DNA of 64,000 nt from assembly GCF_003674095.1 (NCBI RefSeq), contig NZ_RDBF01000001.1, positions 534,514 to 598,513 on the forward strand, given 5' to 3'. Shown here piece by piece: positions 55,645 through 64,000 of the stretch. Both the position numbers and the translations under genes were made by a program. The number at the start of each line of letters is the position of its first letter. The first letter of the stretch is position 1. The notes under the pieces are model-generated. The model ran no database searches, was not told where the DNA came from, and was given only the letters and a program-made list of their open reading frames with translations. Origin of the DNA: Aeromicrobium phragmitis (lineage in GTDB: Bacteria > Actinomycetota > Actinomycetes > Propionibacteriales > Nocardioidaceae).

Positions 55645-57693
55645 ATGACTGAAGCTGCACTCTCAGCACTCGGGTCACTCGCTGACCCGTCGATGCTGCT
55701 CATGCTGATGGCCGGCGTGCTGGCCGGGTTGATCATCGGGCTCATTCCAGGCCTGGGCGGAACGGCCGCGATGGCGATCCTCCTCCCGTTGACGTTCGGT
55801 ATGGAGCCGGCCGCCGCGCTCGCGATGCTCATCGGTGCTCTGGCCGTGGTCCACACGTCGGACACCGTCGCGACCGTGTTGCTGGGCGCCCCGGGATCGG
55901 CGTCCGCAAGCGTGACGTTGCTGGACGGCTACCCGATGGCGAGGGCCGGACAGGCCAAACGCGCCTTGGGCCTCGCTTTCTTATCCTCAATGGTCGGCGG
56001 TGTCATCGGTGCGATCGGTCTGACGATCGCCATTCCGCTGGTGCGACCGCTCGTGCTCTCCTTCGGAAGCCCCGAACTGTTCATGCTCACGGTGCTCGGG
56101 ATCTCGATGGCCGCGGTGTTGTCGCGCGGCAACGCGGTCAAGGGGCTTGTCGCGGCGGCTCTCGGCCTGCTGTTCGGCATGGTGGGCACGGCGCCCACGA
56201 CGGCGGAGTACCGCTTCACCTTCGGGTCGATGCTGCTCGCCGACGGGCTGTCGCTCGTGGCGGTCGCGCTCGGGACGTTCGGGCTCGCCGAAATCGCCTC
56301 GCGAGCCGGACAGAAGAAGTCGAACGAGGCACCCGTGTCGCTCAGCGGCGGTTGGATGGCTGGCATCCGCGAGTGGTTGTCGCATTGGACCCAGGTCATC
56401 CGTGGTTCCCTGGTCGGCATCTGGGCTGGCATCCTGCCGGGCATCGGAGCAACGGCCGGAACGTGGCTGGCGTACGGCCAGGCCGTTGCGACGGCCAAGG
56501 ACAAGTCGAAGTTCGGCAAGGGCGACCCGCGCGGCGTCGTGGGACCGGAGAGCGCCAACAGCTCGATCGCGGCGGGCGACCTCATCCCTACGCTCATGTT
56601 CGGCATTCCCGGCAGCGTCCCGGCCGCGATGCTTCTCGGCATGCTGCTGACGAACGGAATCCAGGCGGGACCGTCGATCGTCACCGATCACCTCAACCTG
56701 ATGTACCTCATCATCTGGTCGTTCGCGATCGCGAGCGTCGTGGGCGCGCTTTTGTGCTTCGTCAGTTCGAAGGGACTCGCCCGGATCACGACCGTCTCGT
56801 TCTCCGTGCTCGGGCCCGGCCTGCTGGCGATCATGATGCTCGGCGCCTACCAGGGCTCGCTGCAGGTCGGTGACCTGTGGATCATGCTCGTACTCGGAGC
56901 GCTGGGGTGGTTGCTCAAGAGCACCGGTTTCCCGCGGGCACCCTTCCTCATCGGCTTCGTGCTCGCCGTGCCGCTCGAGCGGTACTACTTCCTCACCGAT
57001 CGCGTCTACGCGCCGTCGGACTGGCTGACCCGCCCGTACGTTCTCGTGTTCATCGCGATTCTCGCGGTGCCGGCGCTGCTGGCGCTGCGCCGGCGGTTCC
57101 GCAAGGACGTCCCGGCCGATCAGGACGCTCCGCCGCCCGCCAGTGCTGATGCCGACGGCCCGCTCGCGGACTCGGTGTGGTCGCTGACGACCTCGGTCGG
57201 GCTGCTCGCGGTGTTTGTGGTCGCGTTCTTCCTGACCAGTTCATTCTCGGACGAGGGACGGCTCGTCCCGCGTCTCGTCGCCGGTGTGGGCATCGCGCTC
57301 GCCGCCTTGCTCGTGGCGCGCGAGTGGAAAGGCGGCTCGTTCGCGCCGCCGCGACCCGAGCGCGATCCCGAGTTCGACGACGGCGAGGCGTCCGCGCCGA
57401 CATCCGGCACGACCCTCGTCCAGCCGTCCACAGCGGTCACCCGATGGCCGGTCATGACGCCCATGGTGCACAACTCGACTCGCACCTTCGCGTGGATGAC
57501 AGTGTTCGTCGTCCTGGCAACGTTGTTCGGTTACGTGCCCGCGCTTCTGTTCTTTCTCCCGGCGTTCCTGCTGTACGTCGCCGAAACCCGGCCGCGCACT
57601 GCGACGGTCTACACGGCGGTGATGGTCAGCATCATCGCGGTGGTTCCGGTCTTCCTGCCGATCCACCTGCCGGGAGGGATCTTCGTGGGCTGA
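55645..57693 (+). CDS. tctA: Fused TctA-TctB membrane component of tripartite tricarboxylate transporter
   Basis: 682 aa. Residues 1-490 are TctA, about 12 helices with GLIIGLIPGLGGTAAMAILLPLTFG near the start and GILPGIGATAGTWLAYGQA in the middle. After a short Asp/Pro linker, residues about 510-680 have four helices (SLTTSVGLLAVFVVAFFLT, RLVAGVGIALAALLVAREW, FAWMTVFVVLATLFGYVPALLFFLPAFLLYV and TAVMVSIIAVVPVFLP), the topology of TctB. TctB is normally a separate gene encoded before TctA; here it is fused at the C-terminus. Confidence 0.9.
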   Translation: MTEAALSALGSLADPSMLLMLMAGVLAGLIIGLIPGLGGTAAMAILLPLTFGMEPAAALAMLIGALAVVHTSDTVATVLLGAPGSASASVTLLDGYPMARAGQAKRALGLAFLSSMVGGVIGAIGLTIAIPLVRPLVLSFGSPELFMLTVLGISMAAVLSRGNAVKGLVAAALGLLFGMVGTAPTTAEYRFTFGSMLLADGLSLVAVALGTFGLAEIASRAGQKKSNEAPVSLSGGWMAGIREWLSHWTQVIRGSLVGIWAGILPGIGATAGTWLAYGQAVATAKDKSKFGKGDPRGVVGPESANSSIAAGDLIPTLMFGIPGSVPAAMLLGMLLTNGIQAGPSIVTDHLNLMYLIIWSFAIASVVGALLCFVSSKGLARITTVSFSVLGPGLLAIMMLGAYQGSLQVGDLWIMLVLGALGWLLKSTGFPRAPFLIGFVLAVPLERYYFLTDRVYAPSDWLTRPYVLVFIAILAVPALLALRRRFRKDVPADQDAPPPASADADGPLADSVWSLTTSVGLLAVFVVAFFLTSSFSDEGRLVPRLVAGVGIALAALLVAREWKGGSFAPPRPERDPEFDDGEASAPTSGTTLVQPSTAVTRWPVMTPMVHNSTRTFAWMTVFVVLATLFGYVPALLFFLPAFLLYVAETRPRTATVYTAVMVSIIAVVPVFLPIHLPGGIFVG

Positions 57694-57707
57694 CCCGCCC
57701 CGAGAAA

Positions 57708-57749
57708 GCGAACAGCCGCCCGCCCCGTGAGGGGCGAGCGGCTGTTCGC
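57708..57749. terminator. Long bidirectional terminator between tctAB and csp
   Basis: GCGAACAGCCGC (57708-57719) pairs with 57738-57749, and inside it CGCCCC (57721-57726) pairs with GGGGCG (57731-57736) over GTGA. Only one bulge interrupts the 18-bp stem. It lies between convergent genes. Confidence 0.9.
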
Positions 57750-57767
57750 GTTACGGCGTGGCTCGTA

Positions 57768-57971
57768 TCAGAGCGGGCGGATGTTGGCCGCCTGAAGGCC
57801 CTTCTGGCCCTGCTCGACGTCGAACTCGACCTTCTGGTTCTCCTCGAGCGAGCGGTAACCCGACGCGTTGATGGAGCTGTAGTGGGCGAAAACGTCCTCG
57901 CTGCCGTCGTCGGGCGCGATGAAGCCGAAGCCCTTTTCAGCGTTGAACCACTTCACGGTTCCAGTAGCCAT
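57768..57971 (-). CDS. Cold-shock protein (CspA family)
   Basis: 67 aa. RNA-binding motifs KGFGFI (RNP1) and VFAHYS (RNP2) and the whole-length single [24 protein letters not shown]. Single-stranded nucleic-acid chaperone of the cytoplasm. A long 5' leader precedes it. Confidence 0.97.
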   Translation of the reverse strand: MATGTVKWFNAEKGFGFIAPDDGSEDVFAHYSSINASGYRSLEENQKVEFDVEQGQKGLQAANIRPL

Positions 57972-58010
57972 GATGATCTCCTTACGGTAGTGCGCTCGCG
58001 CTTATCGCGG

Positions 58011-58025
58011 GCGACTCTGAGTCGC
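58011..58025 (-). promoter_or_regulatory. Hairpin in cold-shock gene leader
   Basis: GCGACTC and GAGTCGC flank a single base 39-54 bases upstream of the csp start. It lies within an apparently untranslated leader, which in csp genes often controls translation by temperature. Confidence 0.4.
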
Positions 58026-58176
58026 GACGCACATCAACCGGGGAGTTACTGAGGGCCACACTCGAAGGAATGCGGCCCGGTCAATCACTGGTGCAACAAA
58101 CGTCTACAACGGGCTCCACACTATCAGACGACTCCCAACCCCGGCACACCGTCTCCCGTGCAGCTAGGGTGCACGG

Positions 58177-58923
58177 GTGGCAGTCGGCTCCGTGGTCCTC
58201 GTGATGGTCGCGGTGGTGGTCGGTGCCATCGCCCAGCGCGTCGCAGGACTCGGGTTCGCCCTCCTCGTCTCGCCGTTTCTGGTACTGCTCCTCGGTCCGC
58301 ACGAGGGCGTGATCATGGTCAACGCCTGCGGGCTGGTCTCGTCCGGGCTCATCATGTCGCGGGTGTGGCACGACATCGACTGGCGGATGTTCCTCGGCCT
58401 CGGGCTGCCCGCGATGATCGCCACCGTGCCGGCCTCCTGGTTGGCGCTGGAACTGCCACCGGCCCCGGTCTCGGTCGTGGTGGGCGTCGTCGTGTTGCTC
58501 GGACTGGGGCTCTCATGGGCCATTCAACGCACGACGCTCGTGCTCCGCGGCGCTGGCACCCGAGCGACCGCGGGCGCGATCGGCGGCGCGAGCAACGCCA
58601 TCGCCGGCGCGGCAGGTCCCGCGTTCACCGCCTATGCGCTGCTGGCGCGCGTTCCGCAGCCTCAGTTCGTCGCCACATTGCAGCCGCTGTTCATCGCGAC
58701 GTCCGTCGTCACGCTGACCGCGAAAGCGGTCACACACCCGTCGTCGGCTCCCGACATCGGCGTGCTGTTATGGCTGCTCGTTCTGGCTCTGATCGTGGTC
58801 GGGGTTCTCGCCGGGGACTGGTTGCAGCGCTACATCCGCGACGATCAGGCTCGCGGTGTCGTCATCGTGCTGGCCTTCGTCGGCGCCGCCGCGACGGTCG
58901 TCGACGGCGTCAGCGCGCTGTGA
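58177..58923 (+). CDS. TauE/SafE-family membrane exporter
   Basis: 248 aa from a GTG at 58177, eight helices. Opening GAIAQRVAGLGFALLVSPFLVLLLGPHEGVIMVN with its GxGFALLVSP pattern, and the second repeat ATAGAIGGASNAIAGAAGPAFTAYALL, are the two pseudo-repeats of the family. Members move sulfite or organosulfur anions. Substrate unassigned. Confidence 0.88.
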   Translation: MAVGSVVLVMVAVVVGAIAQRVAGLGFALLVSPFLVLLLGPHEGVIMVNACGLVSSGLIMSRVWHDIDWRMFLGLGLPAMIATVPASWLALELPPAPVSVVVGVVVLLGLGLSWAIQRTTLVLRGAGTRATAGAIGGASNAIAGAAGPAFTAYALLARVPQPQFVATLQPLFIATSVVTLTAKAVTHPSSAPDIGVLLWLLVLALIVVGVLAGDWLQRYIRDDQARGVVIVLAFVGAAATVVDGVSAL

Positions 58924-58973
58924 TCGCCATCGTCGCGGTCCGCGCTCGCGCGCGCATGCGTTAGGTTGTCCAC

Positions 58974-59552
58974 GTGCTGCTCTCGGACCGCGACATTCTC
59001 GCCCAGATCGACGCCGGACGCGTGTCGCTCGATCCGCTCGAGCCGTCGATGATCCAGCCGTCGAGCATCGACGTGCGCCTTGACCGGCTGTTCCGGGTCT
59101 TCGACAATCACAAGTACCCGCACATCGACCCGGCTGCGGATCAGTCCGACCTCACCCGACCGGTCGAGGTCGAGGGTGACGACGCCTTCGTGCTGCATCC
59201 CGGCGAGTTCGTCCTCGGCTCGACCTACGAGTACGTCACGCTGCCCGACGACATCGCGGCTCGACTCGAGGGCAAGAGCTCACTGGGCCGCCTCGGGCTG
59301 TTGACGCACAGCACCGCAGGCTTCATCGACCCGGGCTTCGGCGGGCACATCACCCTCGAGCTCGCCAACGTCGCCACGCTGCCGATCAAGCTCTACCCGG
59401 GGATGAAGATCGGTCAGCTGTGCTTCTTCCAGCTCTCCTCCGCGGCCGAGCATCCGTACGGGTCGGAGAAGTACGGCTCCCGCTACCAGGGCCAGCGCGG
59501 CCCGACGCCCTCGCGCTCGCACGCGAACTTCTACCGCGCCGACATCTCCTGA
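58974..59552 (+). CDS. dcd: dCTP deaminase
   Basis: 192 aa from a GTG at 58974. [50 protein letters not shown] (catalytic Glu in the [10 protein letters not shown] region) and the C-terminal cap [18 protein letters not shown]. Actinobacterial homologues convert dCTP to dUMP (bifunctional deaminase/diphosphatase); which of the two activities is present cannot be told by eye. Confidence 0.95.
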   Translation: MLLSDRDILAQIDAGRVSLDPLEPSMIQPSSIDVRLDRLFRVFDNHKYPHIDPAADQSDLTRPVEVEGDDAFVLHPGEFVLGSTYEYVTLPDDIAARLEGKSSLGRLGLLTHSTAGFIDPGFGGHITLELANVATLPIKLYPGMKIGQLCFFQLSSAAEHPYGSEKYGSRYQGQRGPTPSRSHANFYRADIS

Positions 59553-59652
59553 CCGCAGCGACACCCCGACTGCACTCTCAGGGGTAGGACCGGGGGCGCT
59601 TCGGGGTCGTTCCCCGATGCGGCGAGCGAGCCGTGACGGCGACGCTGGACGC

Positions 59653-60567
59653 ATGATCCAAGCACGTCACCTCACGAAGCGCTACGGCACGACCACCGCG
59701 GTCGATGCGCTCTACTTCACCGTCGAGCCCGGCCGCGTGACCGGTTTTCTCGGTCCGAACGGCGCGGGCAAGTCCACCACGATGCGGATGATCCTCGGCC
59801 TCGACGCCCCGACCTCCGGCTCCGTCACGATCAACGGCCACGCCTACGGCACCGCGGGCGCGCCGCTGCGTGAGATCGGCGCGCTCCTCGATGCCCACGC
59901 GGTTCACCCAGGCCGTTCCGCGCGCGACCACCTGCGCTGGCTCGCCGTCAGCAATCGCATCCCGCTGCGACGCGTCGACGAGGTGATCGGCCTCGTCGGT
60001 CTCGAGAAGGTCGCCGCCCGCAGAGTCGGCGCCTTCTCGCTCGGCATGGGTCAGCGGCTCGGCATCGCAGCGGCGCTCCTCGGCGATCCCGGAACCGTGG
60101 TGCTGGACGAGCCGGTGAACGGACTCGACCCGGAAGGCATCCGCTGGGTTCGTCAGCTGGCGCGGCGACTCGCCGATGAGGGGCGGACCGTCTTCGTGTC
60201 CAGCCACCTCATGTCCGAGATGGCACTGATGGCCGACCACCTCATCGTCATCGGTCGCGGGAAGATCCTGGCGGACACCTCGATGACCGACTTCATGACG
60301 CACCACGCGGCGAGCCGCGTCCGGCTCCGCAGCCCGCAAACCGCCGAGGTCGCGGCGCTGTTGACCGGTCGCGGATTTGCCGTTGACCAGTCCGCCGGTG
60401 AGCTTCATGTGCGCGACGCCGATCTCGCCGCTGTCGGCGAGCTGGTCTGCTCGCACGGGCTCCTCCTGCACGAACTGACGCTCGAGCAGTCCTCGCTGGA
60501 GGACGCCTTCATGACCCTCACGGCGGACGCCGTCGAGTACCACGCCACGGAAGGAGTCGCGGCATGA
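59653..60567 (+). CDS. ABC transporter ATP-binding subunit
   Basis: 304 aa from the ATG at 59653. Walker A GPNGAGKST, signature FSLGMGQRLGIAAALL, Walker B VVLDEPVNGLDP, then a C-terminal region of about 70 aa that is found in DrrA/CcmA-like exporters. It overlaps the permease gene by four bases. Likely partners the permease as a half-exporter for lipids, drugs or peptides. Confidence 0.93.
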   Translation: MIQARHLTKRYGTTTAVDALYFTVEPGRVTGFLGPNGAGKSTTMRMILGLDAPTSGSVTINGHAYGTAGAPLREIGALLDAHAVHPGRSARDHLRWLAVSNRIPLRRVDEVIGLVGLEKVAARRVGAFSLGMGQRLGIAAALLGDPGTVVLDEPVNGLDPEGIRWVRQLARRLADEGRTVFVSSHLMSEMALMADHLIVIGRGKILADTSMTDFMTHHAASRVRLRSPQTAEVAALLTGRGFAVDQSAGELHVRDADLAAVGELVCSHGLLLHELTLEQSSLEDAFMTLTADAVEYHATEGVAA

Positions 60568-61367
60568 GCGCGCTCGTTCAACCCCGCGGACTGATCACCG
60601 CCCGGCCCGGTTTCGGGTCGATTCTGCACGCCGAGTGGGTCAAGCTGCGAACCGTGCGTTCGACGTGGTGGACGCTGTTCGCCCTCCTCGTCGTCGGTGC
60701 CGGCCTCACCGCGCTGATCTGCGCGCTCAACGCCGAATGGTTGGCGAGCCCGGAGGCCGACGAGTCGCCCGGGTCGTTCATCACCTTCGGCATGATGCTG
60801 GCGCCAGCTGCCGCGGTGGTGCTCGGCGTGCTGGCCGTGACCTCGGAGTACGCCTCGGGAATGATCCGCAGCTCCTTCGCCGCAGTGCCGTCGCGGACTC
60901 GGGTCTTCGCGGCGAAGACGGTGCTCCTCGCCGTCGTTCTCTTCGTGGTCGGGACCGCGACCGCGTTGCTCGGATACGTCGGGGGCAACGCGTTCTTGGA
61001 CGCCGAAGGCATCGGTTTGGCTCTCGAAGGCGACGTCCTGCGCTCGATGTTCGGCAGCGGCCTGTACCTGGCCGGGCTCGGGGTGGCGGCAGTCGCGGTC
61101 GGATTCCTCGTCCGCCACACGGCCGGCGCCGTCACCATCCTGCTCACCGTCTTGTTCGTCCTACCGACGATGGTCATGCTCGTTCCCGGTGAGACCGGGC
61201 AGTGGATCAACAAGCTCCTGCCCAGCAACACCGGTGGTCCGGTCGCCGCTCCGGTCATGTTCAACCCGAATCTGCTGGATCCCTGGGTCGGATTCGCAGT
61301 CTTCCTCGTCGAGGTGGCCGTCGTGGCGGCGCTCGCGGGAGTGACGATTCGACGCCGCAACGCCTGA
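60564..61367 (+). CDS. ABC transporter permease (ABC-2 type)
   Basis: 267 aa with six helices. LHAEWVKLRTVRSTWWTLFALLVVGAGLTALIC, EYASGMIRSSFAAVPSRTRVFAAKTVLLAV and the last helices followed by RRRNA. Pattern of actinobacterial ABC-2 permeases that partner the preceding ATPase. No accessory regulator is adjacent. Confidence 0.9.
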   Translation: MSALVQPRGLITARPGFGSILHAEWVKLRTVRSTWWTLFALLVVGAGLTALICALNAEWLASPEADESPGSFITFGMMLAPAAAVVLGVLAVTSEYASGMIRSSFAAVPSRTRVFAAKTVLLAVVLFVVGTATALLGYVGGNAFLDAEGIGLALEGDVLRSMFGSGLYLAGLGVAAVAVGFLVRHTAGAVTILLTVLFVLPTMVMLVPGETGQWINKLLPSNTGGPVAAPVMFNPNLLDPWVGFAVFLVEVAVVAALAGVTIRRRNA

Positions 61368-61406
61368 CTCCCGCGCTCGGCCTTCACGCCTCGATAGCCT
61401 CGGGGC

Positions 61407-62309
61407 GTGAAGGTCGAGTGCTCAGCTGAAGTCGCCGACGCCCTCGCTGAGGGTCGTCCGGTCGTTGCCCTGGAATCGACGATCATCTCGCACGGTCTGC
61501 CGAGGCCAGGCAACCTCGCGGCGGCTCAGGAGTTCGAGCAGATCCTCCGTGACGTCGGGGTGGTGCCGGCGACCGTGGCGGTGCTCGACGGCCGTCTGAA
61601 GGCCGGACTGGCGCCGGCCGAGCTCGAGCGCATCGCCAGTGAGGACATCGTCAAGCTCAGCGTCCGCGACCTGCCGATCGTCGCCGCCCACGGAGTGAGC
61701 GGTGCGACGACGGTGGCGGCGACCTCGTTCATCGCCGATCGTGCCGGCATCCGGGTGTTCGCCACCGGCGGTCTCGGCGGCGTCCATCGCGGCGCGGCGG
61801 AGAGTTTCGACGTTTCCGCCGACCTCACGGTGCTCTCACAGGTGCCCATCACCGTCGTGTCCGCCGGGGTGAAGTCGATCCTCGACATCCCCGCGACACT
61901 CGAACGCCTCGAGACGCTCAGCGTGCCGGTACTCGGCTATCGAACTGAGGAGTTCCCGAGCTTCTGGCTTTCGAGTTCGGGGCAAGTGCTCGACTGGAGC
62001 GTCCCCGACGCCGCCTCCGTCGCTGCCGTCATGGCCGCTCGAGACGCGCTGGAACAGCGCAGCGGCATCCTCGTGGCCAACCCGCTTCCACCGGACCAGC
62101 AGCTCGATCCCCACGTCCACGACGACGCGCTCACCGAGGCACTGCGCCGCGCGGACGAGAAAGGGCTGAGCGGTAAGGACGTGACGCCGTTCCTGCTGCA
62201 GACCATCGTGGACATCACCGGCGGCGAGAGCCTGCGCGTCAACCTCGACATTGCGCGTAACAACATCCGCGTCGCCGCCGAGATCGCCGTGGCCTGGGCG
62301 GCGCGATGA
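61407..62309 (+). CDS. psuG: Pseudouridine-5'-phosphate glycosidase
   Basis: 300 aa from a GTG at 61407. ALESTIISHGLPRPGNLAAAQEFE, GVSGATTVAATSFIADRAGIRVFATGGLGGVHRGA, SAGVKSILDIPATLERLETLSVPVLGYRTEEFPSFW and GESLRVNLDIARNNIRVAAEIA match the whole family. It splits pseudouridine 5'-phosphate into uracil and ribose 5-phosphate. Overlaps the next gene (ATGA). Confidence 0.95.
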   Translation: MKVECSAEVADALAEGRPVVALESTIISHGLPRPGNLAAAQEFEQILRDVGVVPATVAVLDGRLKAGLAPAELERIASEDIVKLSVRDLPIVAAHGVSGATTVAATSFIADRAGIRVFATGGLGGVHRGAAESFDVSADLTVLSQVPITVVSAGVKSILDIPATLERLETLSVPVLGYRTEEFPSFWLSSSGQVLDWSVPDAASVAAVMAARDALEQRSGILVANPLPPDQQLDPHVHDDALTEALRRADEKGLSGKDVTPFLLQTIVDITGGESLRVNLDIARNNIRVAAEIAVAWAAR

Positions 62310-63175
62310 TCCTCGTCGTGGGAGATGTCGTCGACGACATCGGTGTGCGGCCGCTCGAGCCGATCAATCCGCGTAGCGACACCCGTGCGGAGGTGCGGAT
62401 GACGCCGGGCGGTTCGGCCGCGAACACGGCGGCGTGGCTCGGGCACCTCGGAGCGCCCACGCGCTTCGTGGGCAAGGTGGGCGCCGACGGTGTGGGGAGA
62501 CATGGCGACGCTCTGGCGAACGTCGGTGTGGAGGCGCGCCTCGTCCCCGATCCCGTCCTGCCGACCGCGACGATCGTCCTGACTCTCGACGACGACGCGG
62601 ATCGGACGATGTTCGTGGACCGCGCAGCCAACAGCGCGCTCGGCGTCGATGACCTCGACGAGAGCATGTGGGACGGCGTCGAGTGGCTGCACCTGACCGG
62701 CTACACGTTCTTCGACCCGGCGACGCTGCCCGTCGCGCAGCATCTGGTGAGGGCCGCACGCGAACGTGGGGTGGGGGTGAGCGTGGATCCGAGCTCCACG
62801 GGCTTCCTGCGCCAGTGCGGGGTGGAGGAGTTTCTAGGGTGGACTGTCGGAGTCGACCTCGTCGTGCCGAACATCGAGGAGGCTCGGCTGTTGGCGGGAG
62901 CCACCGGCCCCTTCGTCGATTTCGACCGACTCGCGGAGGCGTATCCGCATGTGGTGGTGACACTGGGAGCGATGGGTGCGGCGTACGTCGGAGGGGACGT
63001 GCGCACTCAGGTCACGGCCCCGCGGGTGCCGGTTCTGGACACCACCGGTGCCGGGGACGCGTTCACGGCTGGCTTCCTCGCTGAGTGGGTTCACAGCCGC
63101 GATCCGAAGGCTGCGCTCGCCGGTGGTTCTGCTGCGGCTGAACGCTGCATCACGATGCGAGGCGCGCGGCCCTAG
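62306..63175 (+). CDS. PfkB-family sugar/pseudouridine kinase
   Basis: 289 aa. GGSAANTAAWLGHLGAPTRFVGKVGADGVGRHGDALANVGV near the start and the active-site TTGAGDAFTAGFLAEW near the end are PfkB signatures. The overlap with psuG suggests it phosphorylates pseudouridine (psuK role), supplying the glycosidase substrate. Confidence 0.92.
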   Translation: MILVVGDVVDDIGVRPLEPINPRSDTRAEVRMTPGGSAANTAAWLGHLGAPTRFVGKVGADGVGRHGDALANVGVEARLVPDPVLPTATIVLTLDDDADRTMFVDRAANSALGVDDLDESMWDGVEWLHLTGYTFFDPATLPVAQHLVRAARERGVGVSVDPSSTGFLRQCGVEEFLGWTVGVDLVVPNIEEARLLAGATGPFVDFDRLAEAYPHVVVTLGAMGAAYVGGDVRTQVTAPRVPVLDTTGAGDAFTAGFLAEWVHSRDPKAALAGGSAAAERCITMRGARP

Positions 63176-63419
63176 CCGCGGCCAACATCAACCGCTAGAC
63201 TAGAACATGAAGGTGGACCGCTTCAGAATGTCATCTGCAGTCCTGCTTCGTACGAACACGGCCCGCTGAGCGCTCTGAACGAAACTCCGGGTCTGCCGGT
63301 CCGAGCCGACCCTCTTCTGGCGCCCGCGGCGAGAACATATCGCACGTGCGCGCGTCACGAGCCCCGATGCGCTCGGGCACGCTCGGATCGGCGGTTCTCC
63401 CCACACTCTGCGCTAGTCC

Positions 63420-64000
63420 TCACTCGGTGAGGGTGGTGCTGCCGATGCGCCAGGCCCAGCCGTCGTCGTGCTCGATGGGTTCGGCGTGGCCGAAGGTCTT
63501 GAGCTTGTGGTGATGCCTGCACAAAGCCCACAGATTCTCACCACTGGTGGGGCCGTCCGGGAGTGGTTCTCGGTGGTCGAGGTCGCAGTTCTGCGCTTTC
63601 TTGGTGCAGCCGGGATATCGACAGGTCCCATCTCTGAACCGGATGGCGTTCATGGCGTTCCGCAGATGATCTGGTGGGTAGCGGCCTTCGTAGGTGGTGG
63701 CGAGGATGTTGTCTTTCTCGTCGACGAGGAGTCGGTACCAGAACGGGTTCCCACTCAAGGCGAGGTCACGGACCGCGTTGGCGGGGAGGATCCAGTCGCG
63801 GTCGGCGCTGATCGCCGGCTGATCATCGACTCCCGCGAGCGTGGACGCGGGGACCATGACCCCGATCGCGAGGTTCGGCGTCCGGGCGGGCTCGTTGTCG
63901 GGGTCGATGTGGTCGAGCGCGTCGACAAAGAAGTCCGCCCGACGCTGAGCGATCGTCCGGTCATCGTCGGTGGCGGTCTTGGCGGCGTGGTCGAGCCGCT
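63420..64000 (-). CDS. HNH endonuclease (DUF222-type), N-terminus outside window
   Basis: The reading frame is open from 64000 to the stop at 63420 (193 residues seen). Near the end CRYPGCTKKAQNCDLDHREPLPDGPTSGENLWALCRHHHKLKTFG holds the zinc cysteines and the HNH catalytic histidine pair of the DUF222-HNH proteins common in actinobacteria. The window cuts off most of the DUF222 part. Not linked to the pseudouridine pair. Confidence 0.9.
   Translation of the reverse strand, partial: RLDHAAKTATDDDRTIAQRRADFFVDALDHIDPDNEPARTPNLAIGVMVPASTLAGVDDQPAISADRDWILPANAVRDLALSGNPFWYRLLVDEKDNILATTYEGRYPPDHLRNAMNAIRFRDGTCRYPGCTKKAQNCDLDHREPLPDGPTSGENLWALCRHHHKLKTFGHAEPIEHDDGWAWRIGSTTLTE

Noticed and set aside
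63210..63272. 20-aa leaderless-like reading frame after TAGACT/AACATG
   Set aside because: Too short, points away from any downstream plus-strand gene, and nothing supports translation.

Overview
The window is dense, high-GC DNA with frequent GTG starts and ATGA/GTGA gene overlaps. It carries mycothiol-dependent-type (DinB/MDMPI) enzymes, a class E-like sortase, an HNH/DUF222-type endonuclease and an MprAB-PepD-like locus. Together these point to an actinobacterium, and the overall look suggests Propionibacteriales/Nocardioidaceae (Aeromicrobium- or Nocardioides-like). The taxonomic placement is inference; no rRNA gene is present.

Layout. 0-3.1 kb: C-terminally cut aminotransferase (minus), divergent sortase, pyrE and a TrmH-type RNA methyltransferase. 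3.1-7.5 kb: a cobalamin riboswitch followed by four overlapping genes, EcfT, fused EcfA-EcfA, a membrane S component, and a secreted, membrane-tethered protein with a DUF4430 (transcobalamin C-terminal-like) domain. 7.5-24.1 kb: a cell-surface island with a sigma factor fused to a zinc-finger anti-sigma-like domain and an extracytoplasmic domain (minus), a MalT/LuxR-like regulator, and two giant repeat proteins (1907 and 1817 aa) ending in LPNNG and LPDAG sorting-like signals. An MFS gene lies between the two giants. Both giant genes are preceded at similar distances by the same tandem element, GGTGAAA-R-GC-R-GGGTGAA, with 12-bp spacing.

24.2-33 kb: old yellow enzyme, a nested palindromic repeat cluster, an HtrA/PepD-like protease with a MprAB-like two-component system, PAP2 phosphatase, fructosamine kinase-like protein, low-molecular-weight tyrosine phosphatase, small membrane protein and EamA transporter. 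33-37.6 kb: HisC-like aminotransferase, then a CRP-type site and a branched-chain 2-oxoacid dehydrogenase E1alpha-E1beta-E2 operon. The E2 gene carries an in-frame REP-like palindrome. 37.7-46 kb: GNAT, MFS, SDR, MDMPI, large acyl-CoA dehydrogenase, GAF-PP2C phosphatase and a crotonase-family protein.

46-53 kb: tRNA-Gly(CCC), VOC protein, LysR/MFS divergent pair, SigE-type sigma factor with a probable membrane partner, YbdK-type ligase, Imm5-like protein. 53-58 kb: LysR divergent from prpF-tctC-tctAB, a PrpF isomerase with a tripartite tricarboxylate transporter whose two membrane subunits are fused. 58-64 kb: cold-shock protein, TauE/SafE, dCTP deaminase, ABC exporter, pseudouridine breakdown pair psuG-pfkB and an HNH endonuclease cut by the window end.

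The most unusual parts are the surface island with its shared putative operator and one-piece sigma/anti-sigma protein, the riboswitch-controlled cobalamin importer with a transcobalamin-like surface protein, and the REP-like element translated inside the E2 linker.
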